Assembly (NCBI RefSeq): GCF_000687555.1
Contig: NZ_JHWJ01000015.1
Span: forward strand, 84,998-148,997
Length of the DNA stretch: 64,000 nt
DNA from: [Clostridium] aerotolerans DSM 5434
Lineage (GTDB): Bacteria; Bacillota; Clostridia; Lachnospirales; Lachnospiraceae
Reading direction: 5' to 3'
In this document: positions 20,004-30,974 of the stretch, one piece after another
Layout: each line of letters begins with the position of its first letter
Position numbering within the stretch: the first letter of the stretch is position 1
Program-made: the position numbers and the translations under genes
The notes under the pieces: generated by a model
What the model was told of the DNA's origin: nothing
What the model saw: the letters and a program-made list of their open reading frames with translations, nothing else
Databases searched by the model: none

Positions 20004-20849
20004 ATGTACACAAATACCGGCTATATGGATTTAACCGATGAAGAACTGGAAAATTACAATATCCCATTAAGAACCAACTGCTGTGGAATATATCGCCTCC
20101 TTACCCTCCCAGTCATGTCCACCATACGGCCACTGGGCCGACCGGACTATCAGATCCTGTACATTTCATCTGGAAAAGCTACCTTTTACATAAACGGAGA
20201 ACCCCGGGAGGTTCCTGCCGGACATATGGTCATCTATCACCCCCGCAGTCTTCAGCAGTACGCGTATTACCTGGAAGATAGACCAGAAGTATACTGGCTT
20301 CATTTTACAGGCGAAGATGCACAAACACTCATAAAAGACGCCGGATTTTCAGGAGATCATATCCTGTATACCGGAATCTCGGCAAAGTATCAGGATCTTT
20401 TTCTAGCCATGATCAAAGAACTCCAGCTTCCACGGCCTTGCTCCGAAGAATTGTCCTCTCTCTATTTAAGACAGCTTTTTCTTACCCTCAAACGGTTAAA
20501 AGAAGAAGGCGGCTATAATAAAACAGAGGTCAAAGAAGAGATGGAACAGGCCATCCACTATTTCCACGAAAACTTTACCAGAGACATTTCTGTTGAGGAA
20601 TATGCGAAAAAGCTTCATATGAGCACCTGCTGGCTTATCCGAAGCTTTAAACAGTACGCTGGAATGCCGCCTGGAAAATACATAACCTCCATTCGTGTCA
20701 ACAAGGCAAAAGAGCTGTTAGAAAGCACGGATTACACCGTGGGTGAGATCGGCGCCATCATCGGATACGAGAATCCCTTGTATTTCAGCCGGATATTTAA
20801 AAAGCAGACCGGACTCTCCCCGGCAGAATACAGAAAAGCGGCAAGATGA
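20004..20849 (+). CDS. AraC family transcriptional regulator
   Basis: 281 aa. An N-terminal cupin-like sensor (LYISSGKATFYINGEPREVPAGHMVIYHP, shown in part) is followed by two C-terminal helix-turn-helix motifs: SVEEYAKKLHMSTCWLIRSF and VGEIGAIIGYENPLYFSRIF with LSPAEYRK. Likely a sugar-responsive activator. I choose ATG 20004 because AAGGAG (19990-19995) is 8 nt away; ATG 19983 is an alternative with weaker AAGGA. It ends in a bidirectional terminator shared with the convergent araC-type gene. Confidence 0.88.
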   Translation: MYTNTGYMDLTDEELENYNIPLRTNCCGIYRLLTLPVMSTIRPLGRPDYQILYISSGKATFYINGEPREVPAGHMVIYHPRSLQQYAYYLEDRPEVYWLHFTGEDAQTLIKDAGFSGDHILYTGISAKYQDLFLAMIKELQLPRPCSEELSSLYLRQLFLTLKRLKEEGGYNKTEVKEEMEQAIHYFHENFTRDISVEEYAKKLHMSTCWLIRSFKQYAGMPPGKYITSIRVNKAKELLESTDYTVGEIGAIIGYENPLYFSRIFKKQTGLSPAEYRKAAR

Positions 20850-20868
20850 GTTTCCTCTCCTGCCGCTT
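20836..20868. terminator. Bidirectional terminator between the araC-type genes
   Basis: AAGCGGCA pairs with TGCCGCTT around a 17-nt loop, with A-rich and T-rich flanks, overlapping the end of the plus-strand gene. Confidence 0.65.
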
Positions 20869-20871
20869 CAT

Positions 20872-21690
20872 TTATTTTCTTCCCACCAGGCTGTAGGTCT
20901 GGCGGTATTCCTTTGGTGTAATTCCCATATACTTTTTAAAGATTCTGCGGAAATAGTCCACATCCTGATAACCGCACTGATAAGCAATCTCATTGCCGGT
21001 GAGACTGGTCTCCACCAGCATACGGCAGGCCTTATTTAACCTCACCTCATGAATTCCCTCTGTCAGGGTCTTCCCATATACAGCGTTGTAGACCCGCCCC
21101 AGATAATCCGGGCTGCAGTCCAGCTTTTCTGCCAGAATAGAGGAAGATAACGGCTCCTCTAAATGATTTCTGATATACTGCCCCGCCTGGTTGGCCAGGA
21201 GCACCTTCTGTCCATTGACTTCCATGGGCGAAAGGGAATCGCTCAGTTCACAAAGAAGCTCCAAAAGCACCAGATTTAAAATGGTCTTATCATCTCTGCA
21301 AACATTCTGCCGCTTGATAAACCGGCGAAATAAATCCTCAAACTGCTCCGGCTTTCTCACCCGTATCAGCTGAGGCAGGGACATCACATCCCGTCCCGTT
21401 CTTACGGCTTCCTCTTCCAGATGAAAATGAAGCCAGTAAAAGGTCAGGTCCTCATCAAATTCCCTGGTTCCCCAATGATGTCTACCCGGAAACAGGATCA
21501 GTGCTTCCCCTTCTTCCACATTGTAAGCTATTTCTTCCTCGGCAATCCCCAAAACTCCCGAATTTACATAGATAATTTCAAAAGAATCCATGACCCGGTC
21601 TGCATGACGGCCATTTCCCCCTGTTACTAGGTATCCTGCATTGAGCGCTTTTACCGGAAGTACCGCTTTTAGCTGTAAATAATGTTCCAT
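20872..21690 (-). CDS. AraC family transcriptional regulator
   Basis: 272 aa. N-terminal cupin (EGEALILFPGRHHWG, then FYWLHFH) and a C-terminal double helix-turn-helix with SILAEKLDCSPDYLGRVY and GNEIAYQCGYQDVDYFRRIF ending GITPKEYRQ. It is divergent from the MFS transporter gene at 21852, which is a plausible target, and convergent with the other AraC gene. The inducer cannot be deduced. Confidence 0.9.
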   Translation of the reverse strand: MEHYLQLKAVLPVKALNAGYLVTGGNGRHADRVMDSFEIIYVNSGVLGIAEEEIAYNVEEGEALILFPGRHHWGTREFDEDLTFYWLHFHLEEEAVRTGRDVMSLPQLIRVRKPEQFEDLFRRFIKRQNVCRDDKTILNLVLLELLCELSDSLSPMEVNGQKVLLANQAGQYIRNHLEEPLSSSILAEKLDCSPDYLGRVYNAVYGKTLTEGIHEVRLNKACRMLVETSLTGNEIAYQCGYQDVDYFRRIFKKYMGITPKEYRQTYSLVGRK

Positions 21691-21851
21691 AACATCCCCC
21701 TGTCACCCCGAGTCGGAATTCTCCAGTTTTTCGCTTCTTTTTCCTCTTGTATCCTTTTCATTCTACTGGCAATATAGAGAAAGATAAAAAGCAGCAGCAT
21801 TCTTAATCTACGCTGCTTCATGTAATAAAAGCATAGCAGAAAATCAGCAAA

Positions 21852-23195
21852 ATGAAAAGGGGATCGCGGCAGATTTGCCGACTTAACATGATGGACATCG
21901 TATTACGGATAAAGGAAAAAATGTTTCCTAACCGCTCTCAGGGAGCGCTTATGACGGATTTAGATTATAGAAGTGGCAGAAGATATTTTATTGCAGAAGG
22001 ATGCTGCGCAAACGGCATCGTAACCTTGACTACGGGTGCATTTTTGTCCGGATACGCAAGCTCACTGGTAGCCACTGACTCCATCAACGGAATCATCGGC
22101 TCTCTGCCTTTGCTGCTTTGTCTGCTTCAGATGTTTTCCGCAGTCCTCTTAGAAAGCATGAGCCGGAGAAAAACCATTCTTACGGCATTTTCCCTGATTC
22201 ACCGGCTGCTTTTGTCTTCCGTGTTCTTTGTTCCGCTCTTTATCGAAAATCCCGGCCTCCGCCTGCTTGCGCTGGTTGGAATTTATGGAACGGCTCACTT
22301 TTTCGGTGCATTTATCGGAACCGGCATCGGTAACTGGATTCTCCAGATGGTTCCTTCCACCATTCGAGGGAAATATCTTGGGAAGAAAGACTCCTTTGCC
22401 TTTGGTATGTCCACAGCCATCAGCCTCCTTATGGGCCGCGTCATGGACTGGTTTCGAAGCGGGGATATGGAACAGCAGGGATTTTATGTGGTAGGCTTCG
22501 TGGTATTCGCCCTGGCCTGTCTGGATTTTTGGTGCCTCTCCTCCATCAAGGAGCCGGAGAGCATTCCCCACGTCCAAAAGCTCAGGGATTCCATTCTTTC
22601 CCCCCTGGCAGATAAGGAATATCGAAAGGTTATGTTTTCCTACATGTTCTGGAACGTGGCCCTCCAGGTAGCAGGCCCCTTTTTCAGCGTCTACATGGTG
22701 ACCGGACTAAAGCTTGACTATACCTATATCACCTTCCTGGGGCTGATTTCCTCTACCCTTCGGATCATCGCCTCTTCCCTTTGGGGAAAGCTGGCGGATA
22801 GAACCTCCTGGTTATTTGTTACAAGAGCCTCTATGGGCCTTTTAGGGCTGATTCACGCCAGCTGGCTGTTTATGACGCCGGAGACCTGTTACGTCCTCCA
22901 GCCCCCTTTGCAGGCATTATCAGGCATCGCCTGGGGAGGAATTGCCATTTCTGTTTTCCACCTGCAATACCACTATGCTCCCACAGAGAAAAGGGTCCCT
23001 TATGTCAGTGCCAATTCTTCCTATGCCGGACTCAGTGGATTCCTTGCAACCCTGATTGGCGCACTACTTCTAAAAGTTCTTCCCTCCATCCAGATACTTG
23101 GCTTTCCCATGGGAGGGATGCAGATGCTGTTTCTATTATCCGGAACCTTAATCATAGGCTGTGTCCTTTACATGGGTAAGCTTCGTACTCATTAA
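21852..23195 (+). CDS. MFS transporter
   Basis: 447 aa with about 12 membrane segments starting near residue 50 (GCCANGIVTLTTGAFLSGYA). The loop after helix 2 (MSRRKTIL) and the middle loop after helix 8 (WGKLADRTSW) fit the MFS pattern. Substrate unknown; divergent from an AraC regulator, so a sugar or glycoside is plausible. The start is uncertain: ATG 21852 has no good ribosome site; ATG 21921 (AAAGGA, 4 nt) and ATG 21951 (GGGAG, 5 nt) are alternatives. It ends 1 bp before the convergent araR stop. Confidence 0.85.
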   Translation: MKRGSRQICRLNMMDIVLRIKEKMFPNRSQGALMTDLDYRSGRRYFIAEGCCANGIVTLTTGAFLSGYASSLVATDSINGIIGSLPLLLCLLQMFSAVLLESMSRRKTILTAFSLIHRLLLSSVFFVPLFIENPGLRLLALVGIYGTAHFFGAFIGTGIGNWILQMVPSTIRGKYLGKKDSFAFGMSTAISLLMGRVMDWFRSGDMEQQGFYVVGFVVFALACLDFWCLSSIKEPESIPHVQKLRDSILSPLADKEYRKVMFSYMFWNVALQVAGPFFSVYMVTGLKLDYTYITFLGLISSTLRIIASSLWGKLADRTSWLFVTRASMGLLGLIHASWLFMTPETCYVLQPPLQALSGIAWGGIAISVFHLQYHYAPTEKRVPYVSANSSYAGLSGFLATLIGALLLKVLPSIQILGFPMGGMQMLFLLSGTLIIGCVLYMGKLRTH

Positions 23196-23196
23196 G

Positions 23197-24297
23197 TCAG
23201 CCCTTTCGCTCCCTGCAGGACTCACGGATTACAAGCTCCGGCTTTAAAATTCGTTCTACCCGGCTTTCCTCATCTGGTATGCCGTCAATCTTCTCCAAAA
23301 GAAGTTCTGCCGCCATAGCCCCCAGTCGCTCCTGGGGGTGGGCGATGGTCGTCAGCTTTACCATTCCATTCTCTGCAATAAAGGAATTATCATAACCAGT
23401 CACAGATATGTCCTGTGGCACAGACAATCCGCATTTTTCAAGTGTCTTAATGATTTCCAGAGCAATCTGGTCATTGTAGCAGACGATTCCATCTATTAAT
23501 CTTCCCTCTTCCAGTAAATATTTTAATACCTCAGAAGGCTTGACCGTACGATCCTCCGTATGAAACCAGATCACCATATCAGGATCATAGAAGATCCCTG
23601 CTTCCTGGAGGGCCTTTACATATCCCTTATGCCTGTCCCTGCCCTGAATGTCATCTGCCTTAAAGATACCCAGGATATGCTCATGTCCCAAATCTCTTAA
23701 GTATTTCGTTACCAGATATCCCCCCATACAATCATCCATGAGAATATGGGGCTTATGCTTCATCTGAGAGTAATACCCCTGAATGAACACATATGGAATC
23801 TGATAGAAATCCAGCTTGTCATAAAGCCCCTTATGGCCGCACATGATCTCACTTTTGCTTGGTTCAATGATTAAGCCGTCAATATCCTTTTCCAGTATTT
23901 CTTCCAGGCATTTGCTTTCTTTTAACCTGCTGTTTCCCGTATTCTTAAGGATAATGCTGTATCCTCCTGCCGTAAGCACGCTGTCAATTCCCTGAATCAG
24001 TCTGGGAAATATATAGTCCGACAAATAAGTGGTAATGACCGCTACATTGCCGGATCCCTTTTTCCCTCCTGCCTTTCTGGAGACAAAGGTGCCCCGGCCA
24101 TGCTCCGCTTCAATAAAGCCCTCCTGCTCCAGAATGGAAAGTGCTTTTCTCACCGTGTGGCGGCTTACGTGACAGGAGGCGGATAATTCATTTTCAGATG
24201 GCAGACGATCTCCTGGCTTTCGTTTCCCGGATATGATATCCTGCTTTAATTCTTCCATTAATACATAGTATTTTGTCTTACCGCTGTCCTCTGCCAT
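23197..24297 (-). CDS. araR: GntR/LacI-type arabinose repressor
   Basis: About 366 aa. A GntR winged helix at the N-terminus (GDRLPSENELSASCHVSRHTVRKAL, shown in part, about residues 27-60) is fused to a LacI/periplasmic-binding-like effector domain (about 85-360; GLIIEPSKSE, GIVCYNDQIALEII, SVTGYDNS). This chimera is the AraR architecture, which releases DNA on binding L-arabinose. ATG 24297 has AAGGAG 6 nt upstream; the longer frame to 24345 runs into araD. It is the last gene of the operon it probably represses, 10 bp after araD, giving autoregulation. In Bacillus araR is separate from the catabolic operon. Confidence 0.92.
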   Translation of the reverse strand: MAEDSGKTKYYVLMEELKQDIISGKRKPGDRLPSENELSASCHVSRHTVRKALSILEQEGFIEAEHGRGTFVSRKAGGKKGSGNVAVITTYLSDYIFPRLIQGIDSVLTAGGYSIILKNTGNSRLKESKCLEEILEKDIDGLIIEPSKSEIMCGHKGLYDKLDFYQIPYVFIQGYYSQMKHKPHILMDDCMGGYLVTKYLRDLGHEHILGIFKADDIQGRDRHKGYVKALQEAGIFYDPDMVIWFHTEDRTVKPSEVLKYLLEEGRLIDGIVCYNDQIALEIIKTLEKCGLSVPQDISVTGYDNSFIAENGMVKLTTIAHPQERLGAMAAELLLEKIDGIPDEESRVERILKPELVIRESCRERKG

Positions 24298-24307
24298 AGA
24301 AAGCTCC

Positions 24308-25003
24308 TTACGATTTTTTCTGCCCGTAATAGGCATTAGGGCCATGCTTGCGCATAAAATGCTTATCCTGCATGCACTGAGGTGCAGGAATGATATTGGG
24401 ATTAAGAAGTTCTGTCATCAGGTTCATTTTTGCAATTTCTTCTAAAACAACTGCATTATGAACTGCATTGTCTGCATCCGTCCCCCAGGTAAAGGGACCG
24501 TGATTTTTACAGAGTACCCCAGGTACGTGCATGGGATTTTTCCCCTGGAAGGTCTCAATGATCACCATTCCCGTGTTTTTCTCATACCCCTCTTCAATCT
24601 CTTCCTCCGTCAGATTCCTGGCACATGGAATCTCACCGTAGAAATAATCGGCATGGGTAGTTCCATAACAAGGCAGTGCCCGGCCAGCCTGTGCCCAGGA
24701 GGTTGCCATAGGAGAATGAGTATGAACAATCCCTCCCACTTCTTCAAAAGCCTTATAAAGCTCCAAATGAGTGGCGGTATCAGAGGAGGGATTTAAATCC
24801 CCCTCCACCTTATTTCCCAACAGGTCCATAACTACCATATCTTCCGGTTTCAGTTTTTCATAATCCACTCCGCTGGGCTTGATTACAAAAAGCCCCCTCT
24901 CCCGGTCGATTCCGCTGACATTTCCCCAGGTATATGTAATAAGCCCCTTCCTTGGCAGCTCCATATTTGCTTCGTACACAATGCGTTTTAATTCTTCCAG
25001 CAT
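24308..25003 (-). CDS. araD: L-ribulose-5-phosphate 4-epimerase
   Basis: 231 aa class II aldolase-fold enzyme converting L-ribulose-5-P to D-xylulose-5-P. The zinc ligands are the two His of [14 protein letters not shown] and the later His of [20 protein letters not shown] and [10 protein letters not shown] are also diagnostic. It is the third step of the arabinose path, between the kinase gene and araR. UlaF/SgbE paralogues share the fold, but the context fixes AraD. Confidence 0.96.
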   Translation of the reverse strand: MLEELKRIVYEANMELPRKGLITYTWGNVSGIDRERGLFVIKPSGVDYEKLKPEDMVVMDLLGNKVEGDLNPSSDTATHLELYKAFEEVGGIVHTHSPMATSWAQAGRALPCYGTTHADYFYGEIPCARNLTEEEIEEGYEKNTGMVIIETFQGKNPMHVPGVLCKNHGPFTWGTDADNAVHNAVVLEEIAKMNLMTELLNPNIIPAPQCMQDKHFMRKHGPNAYYGQKKS

Positions 25004-25030
25004 GTTCTTTCCGCCTTTCTGTCTGTGGTA

Positions 25031-26629
25031 TTATTTCATATAATCCAGGGCTGCCCGCTCGATGGAAAGCCCGGTTTTATACCGCTCCATAAATACGTTA
25101 AATCCGGCTTCGTCCTCTGAATCCGGCTTTATCACCGTACCAGTTTCCCCATGGAACACCTTTTGAGCCAGGTAATGATCTAAGGTCTCGCCTTCATCCT
25201 TTCGGATCATATAGGAAGCCAAAAGAGCTGCTCCCCAGGCACCGCCTTCTCCTGCCGTTTCCATAACCGAAACCGGAACGTTCATGGCTGCTGCCATAAT
25301 GCTCTGACCTACACCTTTTGTCTTAAATAAACCGCCATGGCCAAGAAGCACATCAAGCTTAACACCTTCCTCATAAAGAATTTCCATACCAACCTTTAAA
25401 GCTCCAAGTGAAGTATAAAGATGTACTCTCATAAAGTTAGCCAGATTGAAACGGCTGTTAGGCGTACGCACGAATAATGGCCTTCCCTCTTCAAAATGTG
25501 TGATATGCTCCCCGGATAAGTAGCCGTAAGATAAGAGACCTCCTCCATCCTTATCTCCTTCCAAAGCTTTTTGATAAAGAGTGGAAAACAAAGTATTCTT
25601 ATCCGTCTTCATTCCCATTGTCTCAGCAAACTCCTCAAACAGAGAAACCCAGGCGTTTAAATCCGAGGTACAGTTATTGCAGTGTACCATTGCCACGGAG
25701 TCTCCTGCTGGTGTGGTGACCAAATCTATTTCTTCATAAACCTTAGAAAGCTCCTTTTCCAGTACGACCATGGCAAATACACTGGTTCCTGCGGACACAT
25801 TTCCCGTTCTTCTGGCGACGCTGTTGGTGGCCGTCATTCCGGTTCCTGCATCTCCTTCCGGGGGACAAAGAGGTATTCCTGCATTTAAATTGCCACTGAC
25901 ATCAAGAAGGGCAGCCCCCTCTTCAGTCAATGTACCGGCTTCTTCGCCTGCGGTCAAGACCTTTGGCATAATATCTCTAAGCTTCCAGGGCAGACCTTCC
26001 GGTTCGATGAGGGAATCAAACTGTTCCACCATCCGCTCATAATAATCCTTTGTGGTGCTGTCAACAGGAAACATGCCGGCACAATCTCCAATTCCAAGCA
26101 CCCGCTTTCCTGTAAGCTTCCAGTGAACATAGCCTTCCAGGGTAATGAGATAATCTATGGCTGAAACGTGCTCTTCCTTATTTAGAATCGCCTGATAGAG
26201 GTGAGCAACGCTCCATCTCTGAGGAATATGATAGGAAAAAATATCAGTCAGCTTTTTGGAGGCCTCTCCTGTCATGGTATTTCTCCACGTACGGAAAGGA
26301 ACCAGTATTTCCCCTTCCTTGTCAAAAGCCATATATCCATGCATCATGGCAGAAAAACAGATAGCGCCAATGGTGGTCAGGGTTTCCCCGTAGGTTTCCT
26401 TTACTTCCTTTGCCATCTTCTGGTAGCTGTCCTGTACTCCACTCCAGATATCAGGTATGGAATACGTCCATACTCCATTTTCATACTTATTTTCCCAATC
26501 ATGACTGCCGGAAGCAATGGGGTTATGGTCTTCATCCACTAATACTGCTTTGATTCTGGTAGAACCAAGCTCAATTCCAAGTGCTGTTTTGCCTTCCCGA
26601 ATTGCTGCTGCGATATCGTTTCCTTTCAT
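25031..26629 (-). CDS. FGGY-family ribulokinase (clostridial AraK-like)
   Basis: 532 aa two-domain sugar kinase. The first ATP-binding loop is [18 protein letters not shown]; the second domain has [14 protein letters not shown] and [20 protein letters not shown]. It lies between araA and araD, so L-ribulose is the expected substrate. The N-terminus does not look like E. coli or Bacillus AraB, and it resembles the non-orthologous ribulokinase (AraK) described in Clostridium acetobutylicum. AAAGGAGGGG lies 8 nt before the ATG; a strong intercistronic hairpin stands just upstream. Xylulokinase is the main alternative. Confidence 0.85.
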   Translation of the reverse strand: MKGNDIAAAIREGKTALGIELGSTRIKAVLVDEDHNPIASGSHDWENKYENGVWTYSIPDIWSGVQDSYQKMAKEVKETYGETLTTIGAICFSAMMHGYMAFDKEGEILVPFRTWRNTMTGEASKKLTDIFSYHIPQRWSVAHLYQAILNKEEHVSAIDYLITLEGYVHWKLTGKRVLGIGDCAGMFPVDSTTKDYYERMVEQFDSLIEPEGLPWKLRDIMPKVLTAGEEAGTLTEEGAALLDVSGNLNAGIPLCPPEGDAGTGMTATNSVARRTGNVSAGTSVFAMVVLEKELSKVYEEIDLVTTPAGDSVAMVHCNNCTSDLNAWVSLFEEFAETMGMKTDKNTLFSTLYQKALEGDKDGGGLLSYGYLSGEHITHFEEGRPLFVRTPNSRFNLANFMRVHLYTSLGALKVGMEILYEEGVKLDVLLGHGGLFKTKGVGQSIMAAAMNVPVSVMETAGEGGAWGAALLASYMIRKDEGETLDHYLAQKVFHGETGTVIKPDSEDEAGFNVFMERYKTGLSIERAALDYMK

Positions 26630-26651
26630 TTTGGACCCCTCCTTTAAAATA

Positions 26652-26677
26652 GGCCCGCCCCCTTAAGGAGGCGGACC
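26652..26677 (-). promoter_or_regulatory. Intercistronic hairpin between araA and the ribulokinase gene
   Basis: In the minus-strand transcript GGTCCGCCTCC pairs with GGGGGCGGGCC (11 bp, with G-U pairs) around a TTAA loop. No T-run follows, so it is not a simple terminator. Its first arm plus loop contains CCTCCTT, an exact complement of the AAGGAGG of the next gene (26638-26644). Confidence 0.6.
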
Positions 26678-26688
26678 CCATCAAGTTC

Positions 26689-28182
26689 TTAGCGGTACAC
26701 TACCGAATTCCATTTCAATTCGTTCTTTAAATCACGTATGGTTGTATTCTCATCAATGAAGACAGCTTCAATTCCCATAGCTTCCGCCCAATCTCCCATC
26801 TGCTCTGGAGTCAGGTCATAGGAAAATGCCGTATGATGCGCACCTCCAGCCAGAATCCAGCTCTCTGCTCCGGTAATTAAATTTGGCTCCGGAGTCCAGA
26901 AGGCAGTTGCAACTGGAAGCTTTGGCATCGGCTTTTCTGTCTTTTTGCAGTTTACGGTATTGATGATAAGACGGAATCTGTTTCCAAGATCAATGAGGGA
27001 GGTGGCAATCCCTCTTCCCTCTTTTGCTGTAAATACAAGGCGCGCCGGATCTTCCTTATTGCCCATAGAAAGAGGATTCACCCGGATTCCAACCTTGCCG
27101 TCAGCAATGCTTGGACATACCTCCAGCATATGGGCCTGTAGAATTCCTTCCTTACCGGGAACTAAGTTGTAGGTATAATCCTCCATAAAGGAGGTTCCCT
27201 TGGCATCCTTAATCCCAGAGGTCATAAGCTTCATTATGCGTACCATGGCAGCAGTCTTCCAGTCACCCTCCGCTCCAAAGCCATAGCCCTTTTCCATCAG
27301 ACGCTGGATGGCAAGGCCCGGAAGCTGCTGCAATGCACCAAGATCCCCAAAATGGGTGACAATGGCCTGATAATTCTTCTCCCTCAGGAACTGTTCGAAT
27401 CCCAGCTCAATCCTCGCCTGGGCTGCCACATGGGCTTTAAACTCCTCCGGGCTTCTGCCTTCGGTCAGAATTTCATAACGGCTGTAATATTCTTCTACCA
27501 GAGAAGATACCTCGCCCTCTTTTACATCCTTTACAAAGTCTGTGATCTCACTGACCGGGTAGGCATCAATCTCCCAGCCGAACTTTAACTGGGCCTCAAC
27601 CTTATCTCCTTCGGTAACAGCTACATTTCTCATGTTATCTGCTACACGGACCACACGGACATGACTGCTTTCCATCACTCCGATTGCGGTACGCATCCAG
27701 TCGCCGATCCGTCTCTGGACACCTTCATCATCCCAGAAGCCAGCGATCACCTTTCTTGCCATTCCCATTCTTGTTACCATGTGGCCGAATTCCCGGTCTC
27801 CATGGGCAGACTGGTTCTCATTCATGAAATCCATGTCAATGGAGTCATAAGGAATCTCCTGGTTGAACTGGGTATGTAGATGAAGCAGCGGCTTTCTGTA
27901 TTCCTGAAGTCCTAAGATCCAGGATTTTGCCGGAGAAAAGGTATGCATCCAGGTAATAACACCGGCACAAGTCTCATCATCATTGGCCTGATGAAACAGG
28001 GCGCGAATAGAAGTATTGTCAATGAGTACCGGCTTTAATACCACTGGAAATGGCAGCAGACCGCAGGCGTTTAACCGCTCTGTAATAATAGCAGAATGCT
28101 CCGCCACATTTCTCAGGCACTCTTCCCCATAGAGATCCTGGGAACCGGTTGCAAACCAGAATTTATATTCTTTACTTACCAT
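26689..28182 (-). CDS. araA: L-arabinose isomerase
   Basis: 497 aa, the normal length. It converts L-arabinose to L-ribulose with Mn2+. Family motifs: FWFATGSQDLYG at the start, WMHTFSPAKSWI, HFGDLGALQQLPG, GFGAEGDWKTAAMVRIMK (with a metal/catalytic Glu), NRFRLIINTVNC and AGGAHHTAFS. It lies 22 bp after the arabinofuranosidase gene in the operon. Confidence 0.98.
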   Translation of the reverse strand: MVSKEYKFWFATGSQDLYGEECLRNVAEHSAIITERLNACGLLPFPVVLKPVLIDNTSIRALFHQANDDETCAGVITWMHTFSPAKSWILGLQEYRKPLLHLHTQFNQEIPYDSIDMDFMNENQSAHGDREFGHMVTRMGMARKVIAGFWDDEGVQRRIGDWMRTAIGVMESSHVRVVRVADNMRNVAVTEGDKVEAQLKFGWEIDAYPVSEITDFVKDVKEGEVSSLVEEYYSRYEILTEGRSPEEFKAHVAAQARIELGFEQFLREKNYQAIVTHFGDLGALQQLPGLAIQRLMEKGYGFGAEGDWKTAAMVRIMKLMTSGIKDAKGTSFMEDYTYNLVPGKEGILQAHMLEVCPSIADGKVGIRVNPLSMGNKEDPARLVFTAKEGRGIATSLIDLGNRFRLIINTVNCKKTEKPMPKLPVATAFWTPEPNLITGAESWILAGGAHHTAFSYDLTPEQMGDWAEAMGIEAVFIDENTTIRDLKNELKWNSVVYR

Positions 28183-28204
28183 AAGATTACCCCCTTACTT
28201 TTAT

Positions 28205-30413
<2,209 letters not shown>

Positions 30414-30468
30414 AAGTTTTACCTCCTGCTCTTTCCGTAAGATGGATCAAACATCCTCTTACTATCAA

Positions 30469-30499
30469 TGTATAACTTGTACGCACCATTGCACAAGTT
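30469..30499 (-). promoter_or_regulatory. Arabinose operon promoter with AraR-like operator
   Basis: On the minus strand TTGTGC (30496-30491), 16-bp spacer, TATACA (30474-30469). The inverted repeat AACTTGT-N12-ACAAGTT (30474-30480 with 30493-30499) covers this promoter. One half reads ACTTGTACG, close to the Bacillus AraR half-site (A-TTGTACG). Binding would block RNA polymerase. Confidence 0.65.
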
Positions 30500-30834
30500 G
30501 TTTTTCATTATTTTATCACATTTGGTAGTTATTACAAGAAGCTGAGACTTCCTTTATCATCTATATTATGGGAACACTTAAGACATGCAGGACATGTTGT
30601 AAAAATGGGAGATTCCATTGGAAGGATTTGTGGCTTACAGCAGATTGCCGGGAGATTAGAGAGATAGTTGGTTAATTTTTTATCAATTCGATAGATACCA
30701 GATCGTTTGTTATAAATCATGCAAAATAATCACAAAAACAAGTGATGTTTCCTCTTTTATTATATATTATTATGCAATTTTACAGACCATTAGACAAACT
30801 ACACAATTATACTTTTTATATTTGTAAATCTTTG
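30500..30834. other. AT-rich spacer, no convincing gene
   Basis: Between the arabinose promoter and the orphan promoter at 30835. A 62-codon minus-strand frame (30532-30720) with a CPACLKC motif and a plus-strand frame through 30541-30665 both lack ribosome binding sites; either could be a decayed fragment. The rest is AT-rich. Confidence 0.4.
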
Positions 30835-30871
30835 TTGACACTTTTTTTCTCAATTCGGTTATATTATATTT

Positions 30872-30968
30872 GTAACCCCCCCCAATACATTATATAGTTT
30901 TTGCTACACCCCATAAGAAACGAAATACCTTCTCCGAAAAAAGACCAGCTACCCCAGCTGGTCTTTTT
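30872..30968 (+). ncRNA. Candidate small RNA, C-rich
   Basis: TTGACA (30835-30840) with TTATAT (30859-30864, 18-bp spacer) would start a transcript near 30870 that meets a strong intrinsic terminator at 30937-30968. There is no ORF in the roughly 95 nt between. The predicted RNA has an unpaired run of eight C, a second CCCC and ACCTTCTCC, which could pair with Shine-Dalgarno sequences. Both ends are seen in the sequence; that it is transcribed and regulatory is inference. Confidence 0.45.
30937..30968. terminator. Bidirectional terminator
   Basis: AAAAAAGACCAGCT and AGCTGGTCTTTTT (8 GC-rich pairs plus A/T pairs). It serves the minus-strand carboxypeptidase gene and the candidate plus-strand small RNA. 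Confidence 0.88.
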
Positions 30969-30974
30969 CATTGC

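Noticed and set aside
30532..30720. 62-codon minus-strand frame with CPACLKC
   Set aside because: Poor start context and no coding-like neighbours; kept only as a note in the spacer entry.
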